Made by a program: the position numbers and the translations under genes
The notes under the pieces: model-generated
What the model saw: only the letters and a program-made list of their open reading frames with translations
Databases searched by the model: none
What the model was told of the DNA's origin: nothing
Part shown: piece after piece, positions 51,877 to 59,843 of the stretch
How positions within the stretch are numbered: position 1 is the stretch's first letter
Layout: each line of letters begins with the position of its first letter
Source: Mycobacterium syngnathidarum
GTDB lineage: Bacteria; Actinomycetota; Actinomycetes; Mycobacteriales; Mycobacteriaceae
Direction of reading: 5' to 3'
Assembly (NCBI RefSeq): GCF_001942625.1
Contig: NZ_MLCL01000089.1
Location: 186,001-250,000 of the forward strand
Length of the DNA: 64,000 nucleotides

Positions 51877-54240
51877 TCAGTCCTTGGCGAACACGACGGC
51901 GAGTTCGCGCTCCAGGTCCTGGTACGGCTCGCCGGACAGGTCGACGGTGACCTGCCCGATGGTACCGCCGGTGAACGCGAACGGTGCCCGGTATTGCCGG
52001 GACACTGCGGATCCGGTGTTGCGGCCGATACAGATGCCGCCACCGGCGAGCGCGAACATGCCCGGGTGGGTCTGCATCCCGGCCAGCGTGGCCACCGCGG
52101 TGTCGTCGACGTACAGGGTGGTGTCACCCAATGGCGTGTGACTGCCCTCGACGGTGCCGGCCCGCACGTACTGGACGCCGAATATGTGCCGCCCCAACGG
52201 AATCGGATCGGGCGAGACCAACGACTGCTCGTATTCGCCGAGGAAGTTGTAGACGTAGTGCAGGTGCCCGTCGGCCAGGAACAGCACGTGACCGCCGTGC
52301 GCGCCACCCTGTTTGAACAACACGCCCTGAGCGTCGGCGCCGTCCACCGTGACATCGGCCAGCACGGTGAACGACTGCCCGCGCAGTTCGGCGGCCGCAC
52401 CCAGTCCTACCTCCGCGGTGTGCGGGTAATAGGTGTAGCGGGACCGCTCGCCGACCAGGTAGGGCCGCCGCCGGGTCATCGTCTCGAGGATGTTGAGGTC
52501 GGCCAACGGCAGGCCGTTGTACTTGTCGGCCTCGCTGAACCACAGCTGTTTCAGTTCGGCGAGCCGGTCGGGCTCTTCGTCGGCCAGGTCACGGCACTGG
52601 CTGCGGTCGGTTTCGATGTGGAAGAGCTCCCATCGGTCGGCGTCGAAGTGCGACCACCCCGACGGCGTCGCGGCGTGGACGGTGTTGGCGAACCAACCCT
52701 TGTGCCAGATGCCCCGGGTGCCGAGCATGGTGTAGAACTGCGTCTCCTTGCCCGTCGGCGCCTCCGGGTTGTCCAGGGCCACTTTGAAGCTCACACCGTC
52801 AAGCGGTTTCTGCGGAACGCCGCGCACGCTGGCCGGCGGCGTGATGTCGAGCAGGTCGTAGATCGTCGGGGTGATGTCGCAAACGTTGACATAGTTGTCA
52901 CGCACCGCACCATGGGCGCGAATGCCTTTGGGCCAGGAGATGATTGCGGTGTCAGCGATGCCACCCTCGTGGGAGGCGTAGCGCTTGAACAGCTTGTAGG
53001 GCGTGTTGAACGCCATGGCCCACCCGATCGGGTAATGGTTGTAGGTCTCCGGTGAGCCCAGGCGGTCGACGAACCGCAGCCCCTCCTCGGCGGTGTCGAT
53101 GTAGCCGTTGAAGAACTTGGTCTCGTTGACCGAGCCGTTCGGCCCGCCCTCCCCGCTGGCCCCGTTGTCGGAGATCACCACGATGATCGTGTTGTCGAGT
53201 TGCCCCGTCTCTTCGAGGAAATCCAGCACCCGGCCGATCTGGGCGTCGGTGTAGGACAGGAACCCGGCGAACACCTCGGCCATGCGGGCGAACAACCGTT
53301 TCTCGTCTTCGCTCAAGGTGTCCCACGGCCGGACGGTGTCCTGCGCGGGCCACGGTTCGCCGTTGGGCCCCTTGACTTCCGCATAAGGATTTACTGGTGA
53401 GAGCTCGGTGTCGGCCGGCACGATACCGAGCCGCTTCTGGTTCTCCAGCACGATGTTGCGGTAAGCCTCGTAGCCCATGTCGAACCGCCCGGCGTACCGG
53501 TCGGCCCACTCCTTGAACACATGATGCGGGGCGTGCCCGGCGCCCGGACACAGGTAGGTGAACCAAGGTTTGTCGGGGGCGATCACCTTGGCATCGCGGA
53601 TGAATTCGATGGTCCTGTCGGCCAGGTCCCGCGACAGGTGATAGCCCTCCTCGGGCGTGGCCGGCGGGTCGACCCGATGGTTGTCGTACATCAGGTCCGG
53701 ATACCACTGATCGGTCTCGCCGCCCATGAATCCGTAGAACCGCTCGAAACCCCGCGAACAAGGCCAATGCCGTTTGGTCGCAGCGAGGTTCGACTCCTCC
53801 AGCGGAGTCAGGTGCCACTTGCCCACACAGTAGGTGTTGTAGCCGTTCTCGGCGAGCACCTCCGAGAGCAGGGCGGTCTCGTACGGAATCCGGCCGTTGC
53901 AGTTCGGGAACCCGTCGGTGAACTCCTCGATGGTGGCCATCCCGACCGTGGTGGCGTTGCGTCCCGTGAGCAGTGCGGCGCGAGTGGGTGAGCACAGCGC
54001 GGTGGTGTGGAACTGCGACAGTCGAATTCCGCGTTCGGCGATCCGGCTCATCGCGGGCATGTCCACCAGGCCACCGAAACAGTCCCAGGTGGCGATGCCG
54101 GTGTCGTCCCACACCAGATACAGCACGTTCGGGGCGTTCTCGACGGCGGTGGGTGCCGCGTATGGCCCCCAGTCCGGTTCGGAATCCCTGATGTCCAGCT
54201 CGATCTTGCCGTTGAACGCTGAGTTGAATCCGGTAGCCAT
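51877..54240 (-). CDS. atsA: Arylsulfatase (type I, formylglycine-dependent)
   Basis: 787 aa, the same length as M. tuberculosis AtsA. The formylglycine signature CSPTRAALLTGRNATTVG is present, as are the metal ligands in LVWDDTGIATW (Asp pair), VVISDNGASGEGG (Asp-Asn) and GKWHLTP. A ~150-residue C-terminal extension contains a beta-rich region with VYYV-type repeats (LHYVYNFLGEYEQS). It hydrolyses sulfate esters. No export signal is evident at the N-terminus. Activation requires the FGE encoded two genes downstream. A TetR gene lies 127 bp upstream on the same strand. Confidence 0.93.
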   Translation of the reverse strand: MATGFNSAFNGKIELDIRDSEPDWGPYAAPTAVENAPNVLYLVWDDTGIATWDCFGGLVDMPAMSRIAERGIRLSQFHTTALCSPTRAALLTGRNATTVGMATIEEFTDGFPNCNGRIPYETALLSEVLAENGYNTYCVGKWHLTPLEESNLAATKRHWPCSRGFERFYGFMGGETDQWYPDLMYDNHRVDPPATPEEGYHLSRDLADRTIEFIRDAKVIAPDKPWFTYLCPGAGHAPHHVFKEWADRYAGRFDMGYEAYRNIVLENQKRLGIVPADTELSPVNPYAEVKGPNGEPWPAQDTVRPWDTLSEDEKRLFARMAEVFAGFLSYTDAQIGRVLDFLEETGQLDNTIIVVISDNGASGEGGPNGSVNETKFFNGYIDTAEEGLRFVDRLGSPETYNHYPIGWAMAFNTPYKLFKRYASHEGGIADTAIISWPKGIRAHGAVRDNYVNVCDITPTIYDLLDITPPASVRGVPQKPLDGVSFKVALDNPEAPTGKETQFYTMLGTRGIWHKGWFANTVHAATPSGWSHFDADRWELFHIETDRSQCRDLADEEPDRLAELKQLWFSEADKYNGLPLADLNILETMTRRRPYLVGERSRYTYYPHTAEVGLGAAAELRGQSFTVLADVTVDGADAQGVLFKQGGAHGGHVLFLADGHLHYVYNFLGEYEQSLVSPDPIPLGRHIFGVQYVRAGTVEGSHTPLGDTTLYVDDTAVATLAGMQTHPGMFALAGGGICIGRNTGSAVSRQYRAPFAFTGGTIGQVTVDLSGEPYQDLERELAVVFAKD

Positions 54241-54367
54241 GGCGACCTCATCCTGGTTGGCAATGCAGCACCGGTAAGAGTGATCGCGGAGGAGATTACA
54301 CCTGCTTGCGGGTGTTCAGCGGGGAAACTGGCGGAGCCGTCGATCGCGGCCAACGCGGTCTGAGCCG

Positions 54368-55075
54368 CTAAGACCGGAAGGCGTCCAGCCGCGACGAGAT
54401 GCCGTCGAGCAGCAACTCCAGGGCCGGTTCACAGCCGCTGCGCCGCATGGACTCGTCGAGAAAACGGCTCGTGGCGGCGATGTTGGGGTGAGTCTCGGCC
54501 GGCAACTGCGCATACGTGTCGCGCCACGTCTCGTCGTCGTGCTCGCGATGTTCGACCGGCAAGGCTTCGAAGGCGGCGTCGAGCGCGGCGAACCCCAGCA
54601 TCTGGTCGATGAAGGCGTGGTACACCTCGACTGCTTCCCGCTCGGGAAAACCGGCCGAGCGGAGCAATCCCAGGACCGTCTCGATGATCCGGATCTCGTG
54701 GGCACCACCGGTCACCCGGCTCGCGGCAAGCACCCCGGCCTGCGGGTGTTCGACGTAGACGCGGTGCACGCGCAACCCGAGTTCCCTCATGTCCTCCCGC
54801 CACCGACCGGTCGGTTCCCACCCGTCAGCCACCCGGCGCAGCAACTCCTCGGTGATGGCGAGCACCACGTCCTCGATGCCGCGGAAGTAGCGGTACAGGG
54901 CGGTCGGGTCAGCCCCCAGCGCGAGGCCGAGGCGCCTCACCGTCAGACCGGCGGCGCCGTGGTACTGCAACACGCGCAACGCGGCCCCGACGATGAGCTC
55001 CTCCGACAACACCACGCCCTGCTTTGTCTGCCGCCGCCGTCGCTTCGGCGATTCAGACTTCAGTGTTCTGGCCAT
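54368..55075 (-). CDS. TetR family transcriptional regulator
   Basis: 235 aa. The N-terminus is basic (KSESPKRRRRQTKQG). The helix-turn-helix LTVRRLGLALGADPTALYRY is followed by FRGIEDVVLAITEELLRRV. The C-terminal domain is of the TetR_C type common in actinobacteria (GLLRSAGFPEREAVEVYHAF). It lies between the amine-oxidase-like flavoprotein and the arylsulfatase, all on the minus strand. Which of the two it controls is not clear. The ligand is unknown. Confidence 0.87.
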   Translation of the reverse strand: MARTLKSESPKRRRRQTKQGVVLSEELIVGAALRVLQYHGAAGLTVRRLGLALGADPTALYRYFRGIEDVVLAITEELLRRVADGWEPTGRWREDMRELGLRVHRVYVEHPQAGVLAASRVTGGAHEIRIIETVLGLLRSAGFPEREAVEVYHAFIDQMLGFAALDAAFEALPVEHREHDDETWRDTYAQLPAETHPNIAATSRFLDESMRRSGCEPALELLLDGISSRLDAFRS

Positions 55076-55159
55076 CGGTATTGCCTTCTTCGCGCGCGCT
55101 TACGTCAACATCCTCCTGACATTGTGCGGCGTCACCGCACCGGCGCGCGCGCGAACCAA

Positions 55160-56584
55160 CTACGAGTCGAACCCGAGCCCAACGGAATCGAGTGCCTTCA
55201 ACAGGACGTTACGGCGTCCCTCGTGATGGTCAGCACGGTCCAGCGACCAGCGCGTGGCCTGAATCCCGGCCGATGCCAAGGGTTCCGGCGGGAACGGCAG
55301 AGGCATGGACTTGACCATGTCGAGCTCGGTACGGGCCGTCGGTTTACCGGCGAACCGATCGAGCATCACCTCGGCGGCGAACCGGGTCGCCGCCACACCG
55401 AGCCCGGTGAAACCGGCGGCGTATCCGACCCGGTCGCCGTACGCCGAGCCGAAGAAGGCGCAGAACCGCGTCGAGGTGTCGATCACCCCGGCCCATCGGT
55501 GGGTGAACGCGACGTCCTCCAGTTGCGGGAACGTGGTGAAGAAGTGCCCGGCCAGGCGCCGATAGGTGGCGTCGCGGTCCTCGTACTCAGGCCTGATCCG
55601 GCCACCGAAGTGATAGATCGCGTCGTACCCGCCCCACAGGATGCGGTTGTCCTTGGATAACCGGTAGTAATGGAACTGGTTCGACATGTCGCTGATGCCC
55701 TGCCGGTTACTCCAACCGATCTCGGTCAGCTGAGAATCGGTCAGCGGTTCGGTCATCAGGGCATAGTCGTAGACCGGCACCGTGTGGTAGCGATACCGCT
55801 TCAGCAGTGACGGAAAGCCGTTGGTCGCCAGGACGACTCGGTCGGCACGCACCGACACCCGTTCGGTACGCACCGAGAGCGACCCACTGCGACGCTCCTG
55901 ATCGAGCCCCAGCACCTTGCTGTGCTCGTAGATGTCCACACCGAGTGCCCCTGCGGCACGGGCGAGTTCGCTCGCGAGCTTGGCTGGATGGACCAGCGCG
56001 GCAGCGTCCTTCGACCACACCCCGGCCAAGTATGTGGGTGAGCGCACTTCGCCGCAGATGGCCTGCTGATCGAAGTAGACCTGATCCGGCCGCAGTGCGG
56101 CGCCGGCCAGCTCGGCAGCCTGGTACGGCTCGACCGCGACTGCGATCGAGCCGGTCCGCTCAAAGTCGCAATCGAGGCCGAGCGATTCGACAGTCTTCTC
56201 GATGCCGTCGAGGTTCTCCAGCCCCAGCCGCTCGAGGATATCGATCTCCTCCGGCCAGCGGCTGCGACCGTTCTCGGCACCGTGGGTCAGCGACGCCTCG
56301 ACGAAACCGCCGTTGCGGCCCGACGCGGCCCACCCGACCGTCTGCCCCTCGACGAGGGCGACCCGGATACCCGGGTCCCGCTGCTTCGCCAGCAGGGCGG
56401 ACCACAGGCCGGTGTATCCGCCGCCGACCACGACCAGGTCGTAGTGCAACGAGCCGCTGGTCAACACCGGGTAGTCCAGCCGGTCCGGCATGTCGTCGAG
56501 CCAGAAAGGCTGCAACACGCTGTTGGCCAATGAGTGATCGACGAGGCTCGCAGCTGGAGCGTTTCGTTCAAATGCGGTCTGCAC
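55160..56584 (-). CDS. FAD-dependent amine oxidoreductase (DAO family, PuuB-like)
   Basis: 474 aa from GTG 56584 with AAGGAAGA upstream. The FAD motif is LVVVGGGYTGLWSALLA at about residue 49, followed by VGWAASGRNGGFVEA, the G-R-N-G-G motif of gamma-glutamylputrescine oxidase-like proteins. The C-terminal half has the closing FAD contact YGDRVGYAAGFTGLGVAATR. It probably oxidises a primary or secondary amine to an aldehyde with release of H2O2. It stands alone, with a TetR gene 84 bp downstream. The substrate is unknown. Confidence 0.88.
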   Translation of the reverse strand: MQTAFERNAPAASLVDHSLANSVLQPFWLDDMPDRLDYPVLTSGSLHYDLVVVGGGYTGLWSALLAKQRDPGIRVALVEGQTVGWAASGRNGGFVEASLTHGAENGRSRWPEEIDILERLGLENLDGIEKTVESLGLDCDFERTGSIAVAVEPYQAAELAGAALRPDQVYFDQQAICGEVRSPTYLAGVWSKDAAALVHPAKLASELARAAGALGVDIYEHSKVLGLDQERRSGSLSVRTERVSVRADRVVLATNGFPSLLKRYRYHTVPVYDYALMTEPLTDSQLTEIGWSNRQGISDMSNQFHYYRLSKDNRILWGGYDAIYHFGGRIRPEYEDRDATYRRLAGHFFTTFPQLEDVAFTHRWAGVIDTSTRFCAFFGSAYGDRVGYAAGFTGLGVAATRFAAEVMLDRFAGKPTARTELDMVKSMPLPFPPEPLASAGIQATRWSLDRADHHEGRRNVLLKALDSVGLGFDS

Positions 56585-56639
56585 GGAAATCTTCCTTGAC
56601 GGTGAGGTACCACCAGTAAGAAGGATTTCCCGCCCTACC

Positions 56640-57164
56640 TCAACGGTGTTGACGTAAGCGCAGCAACTGCGGGATCAACACCCGGGTGTCCGGCACGAAC
56701 GGCCAGTCCGGATCGGCCAGGTGCGCGGCGAGTTCCTGATCGGTCCACCACCAGCCATCCGCGATTTCCTCGGGTTGATGGCGGATCGGGCCATCCCAGC
56801 GCACTTCGAACGCGAACAGATGACAGCGCATGGGTTTTGCATCCCACCGCCCGTCCCAGGCTGTCGAGGCAAGCGGCGTCAAAGGGGCGCCGCTGATGCC
56901 GAGTTCCTCGGCCAATTCCCGGGTTGCGGCTTGGTGTGGGGTCTCCCCCGGATCGACAACCCCGCCGGCCAGGCAGTCGTGCATACCGGCGAACACCGCC
57001 TTGGTCATGGTGCGGCGATGGACGTAAATGCGCGCGCCATCCGCGGAACGCACCAAGACGCCTGCACTGGCATGCCACAGACCTTCGGCGTAAACCCGTG
57101 AGCGAGGCGCCGCGCCAACCACATTGCCGTCGGTGTCGTACACGCTGACGAGTTCGTCGGTCAC
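56640..57164 (-). CDS. NUDIX hydrolase (YfcD-like)
   Basis: 174 aa from GTG 57164. A complete Nudix box lies at about residues 68-90: GVVDPGETPHQAATRELAEE followed by LGI. The N-terminal VSVYDTDGNVVGAAPRSRVY and DCLAGG match the YfcD/IPP-isomerase-like branch. Nudix enzymes cleave nucleoside diphosphates linked to another group; the substrate is unknown here. It lies 9 bp downstream of nothing on its strand except the large LuxR gene, which ends beyond it; both are read on the minus strand but are probably separate units. Confidence 0.88.
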   Translation of the reverse strand: MTDELVSVYDTDGNVVGAAPRSRVYAEGLWHASAGVLVRSADGARIYVHRRTMTKAVFAGMHDCLAGGVVDPGETPHQAATRELAEELGISGAPLTPLASTAWDGRWDAKPMRCHLFAFEVRWDGPIRHQPEEIADGWWWTDQELAAHLADPDWPFVPDTRVLIPQLLRLRQHR

Positions 57165-57173
57165 CGCTCCACG

Positions 57174-59765
57174 CTAGCGGGCCGCCCGGTTGATGGCTTG
57201 CCTGCGGTTGGTCGCACCGAGTTTGCGATAGATGGCGCGCTGGTGGGTCTTGAGCGTGTTCACCGAAATCGACATCTTGCCGGCGATCTCCTGCATGGTC
57301 ATCGGCGTTCGCAGGAAGGCCAGAATCTCACGCTCACGTGGCGTCAGGCCGGCTGTACCGGAATCCGGCCGACGATGCTCGCTGGCCAGCAGGGCTTGCT
57401 CGACGAAATCGGGGTACGCGGTGTACGAGCGATGGGCGGCCAGCAGTTCTTGGCAGACCGAATCCGGGTTGTCGACGAACTGGTAGCGCACGTGCTCCGG
57501 GTACGCGGCGGCCAACATCTCTTCCATCCGCTCATGCGCCGGCTCAGCCCGCCCGTCCTGCCAGGCCAGCAACGCCAGCGTGTACAGCGCATAGGCCGCG
57601 ATGTAACCGGGTACCTGCGGCTCCAGCGCCTGGCCGGCCAGACGATCGGCCAGATCGGGAACACCCAGACGCCGGCACATTCCGGCCAGCACCGCCGACA
57701 CCATCGGAACATGTTGAGAACCAACCACACTCGCGGCCAGTTCCAACGCGAGGTCACGATCACCGCGGGCTTCGGCCAGCCGGGCACGGCTGGCCGTCTT
57801 GTAGCTGATCCACGGCACTCCGTGGGTATCAGCATCGGGCATGCGGGCCACGGCGGCCTCGGCGACGGCGAGCACACGGTTGTCACGCAAGGTCGCCGCA
57901 CTGAACGCCAGGAACATCCGCGACGTGTCGGGGTAACCGACGCCGACGGTTCCGCTCGACGGGATCAAATCCTCGACGGCCGAGGCGAGTTCACCATGCC
58001 AGAAGTGAATCCAGCCTGCCGTGAAGCGTTCGATACCGTCACCGTCGTGCGAAAGCCAAAGTTCGGGAGTCGATTCGTCGGATGACACGGCCAGGTGCAG
58101 CGACCGCTGCGCACGGCCCAATTCGCCCGAGTGGGCCAGCGCGAAGGCCAGGCTCTGCCGGGCCCGGTGAGCCACCTCCGGCAGCCCAAGAGCCGCACAC
58201 TCGTGCACCGCGGCCTCCAGATACGCCGAACCGCGAGTCGGGCTGCGCCGCAGCCGCGAATCCGCCCAGCCCAGTACGAACAACGCGCACGCATAGACGC
58301 GCGGCGCGACCAGATCACGGTCCGAGAGAGCGACCTCGACGCGCCCCGCCGCTCGGTCCATCACCTCGCGGTCGTCAGAGATCAGGAGCTGGGTGAGGTC
58401 GGCGATGAGGTCGAGTCGCCCCGGCGCCGCCTCCGACTGCGACATCCTTGCGGCCCGATTGAACAACAGCGCCGCGGTGACGTCGTCGCCGGCCATGGCT
58501 CGACAGCTGGACCGGATCATCAGGATCTCAGGAGTCTCGCCGAAGGCCTCGGCGAGCCGTACGCAGGCCAGATCGAGTGCGCCCGAACGTGATTGCAGCA
58601 ACAGCTCGAGCCAGTGATCGGCGACGACGTCGTATCCGGTGCGGTCGTCACCTCGAATCGACAACTCGACTGCCTCCAACGGGTACTTCGATGCCAGCTC
58701 GGCCGCCGCCAATCGGTTGAGCTGCTTCCAGTCCGCTGGGTCTCGCCGCCTCAAGATCTCCTGACAATGCTTGACAAAGATCGAATGCCATTGATAGACG
58801 GCACTTTCCCCCGACCCGATGCGCTCGAGGAACAGACCCGCAGCAATACAGTCGTTGAGCAGCTCGCCGCTGTCGGGCCGGCCGGTGAGCGTACGCGCCA
58901 GCTGTTCGTCGACGCGCGGGCACACGGTGGCCTTGAGCGCGAAATCGGCCAGGTCGGGCCGTATCCGGGCCAGCACCGCCGCGTCGATGTAGTCGGTGAG
59001 ATCGACATCGACGGAGAAGGCCGCGGCTTCGTCACCGCTGACCAGGATGAGGCGCACCGCACCGGGCCAGCCGCCGCTCGCCGTCATGATTCGCTCGATG
59101 TCCTCGGGCCGCGCCGACGCATCGCGCTGTTCCACCAGCGCCTGGATGTCATCGCGGGTGAAGGCCAGATCGGCGGAACCGATGACCGCCACCTTGTCGT
59201 GCACCCGCAACCGGGCCCACGACGGGCTGACCGGGTCGGTCGTGATCAGGACGAAGCGCAGCCACTGCGGCCCGTTCTCGACCAGCTCGACCACATCGTC
59301 ATCGCCCCACACCGACCGCGCGAACTGAAAGTCGTCGATCACGATGGTCACGTCCCGGCGCGGATCGATGGCCATGAGGGCGGCCACCGCCGCATCGTAC
59401 GACGCTGAGTCGAACGCCCCGGACAAGGACTGGTCCAGCGGGCCATCCCCCGCGTCGCGTGCGCTGTTCAGCAAAGCGGTCAACATGCCGCGCTGTACAT
59501 CCCTGCGGTCGTTGACCCGCTCGGTCAGCGTCAGCCACGCCACTGAGCCCGGTTCGGCCCGTTGACGCTCGAGGGCCCACTGCGCGACGGCGACCGTCTT
59601 GCCGAACCCCGAGGGAGCGGCGACGAGCACGGCGCGCCGGCCGGCCCTGTGCTCATCCAGCCTGTCGGCGACGGCCTGGCGCAGCAGCATCCCCGGGCTC
59701 GAGGACGGTGTGGTGGCGAGAAACCACGGCACCGGCTGCATCGATGCTGTTCCGGAGGGCTGCAC
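57174..59765 (-). CDS. LuxR family regulator, MalT/LAL type
   Basis: 863 aa from GTG 59765, with AGAGGA upstream. The N-terminal STAND ATPase has the P-loop VLVAAPSGFGKTVAVAQWAL and Walker B VTIVIDDFQFA. A long helical, TPR-like middle section follows. The C-terminal LuxR helix-turn-helix is LTPREREILAFLRTPMTMQE and SVNTLKTHQRAIYRKLGA. Proteins of this type are activated by a bound small molecule plus ATP. It lies just downstream of an exported alkylsulfatase and may regulate it or the amine oxidase region; this is inferred from position only. Confidence 0.9.
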   Translation of the reverse strand: MQPSGTASMQPVPWFLATTPSSSPGMLLRQAVADRLDEHRAGRRAVLVAAPSGFGKTVAVAQWALERQRAEPGSVAWLTLTERVNDRRDVQRGMLTALLNSARDAGDGPLDQSLSGAFDSASYDAAVAALMAIDPRRDVTIVIDDFQFARSVWGDDDVVELVENGPQWLRFVLITTDPVSPSWARLRVHDKVAVIGSADLAFTRDDIQALVEQRDASARPEDIERIMTASGGWPGAVRLILVSGDEAAAFSVDVDLTDYIDAAVLARIRPDLADFALKATVCPRVDEQLARTLTGRPDSGELLNDCIAAGLFLERIGSGESAVYQWHSIFVKHCQEILRRRDPADWKQLNRLAAAELASKYPLEAVELSIRGDDRTGYDVVADHWLELLLQSRSGALDLACVRLAEAFGETPEILMIRSSCRAMAGDDVTAALLFNRAARMSQSEAAPGRLDLIADLTQLLISDDREVMDRAAGRVEVALSDRDLVAPRVYACALFVLGWADSRLRRSPTRGSAYLEAAVHECAALGLPEVAHRARQSLAFALAHSGELGRAQRSLHLAVSSDESTPELWLSHDGDGIERFTAGWIHFWHGELASAVEDLIPSSGTVGVGYPDTSRMFLAFSAATLRDNRVLAVAEAAVARMPDADTHGVPWISYKTASRARLAEARGDRDLALELAASVVGSQHVPMVSAVLAGMCRRLGVPDLADRLAGQALEPQVPGYIAAYALYTLALLAWQDGRAEPAHERMEEMLAAAYPEHVRYQFVDNPDSVCQELLAAHRSYTAYPDFVEQALLASEHRRPDSGTAGLTPREREILAFLRTPMTMQEIAGKMSISVNTLKTHQRAIYRKLGATNRRQAINRAAR

Positions 59766-59790
59766 GCTGGTTCCTCTCCGTCACTGCCTC

Positions 59791-59839
59791 GACAACGGTG
59801 TGCTGCCCCGGCGGCAAACCGGGACAGCACACCATTGTC
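59791..59839 (-). terminator. Hairpin terminator after the alkylsulfatase gene
   Basis: Arms 59791-59811 and 59819-59839 (21 bp, 19 matching) with a 7-nt loop. The arm contains GGTGTGCTG / CAGCACACC. It begins 4 bp after the alkylsulfatase stop on the minus strand and lies before the LuxR start at 59765, so it should separate the two transcripts. Confidence 0.6.
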
Positions 59840-59843
59840 GCAG

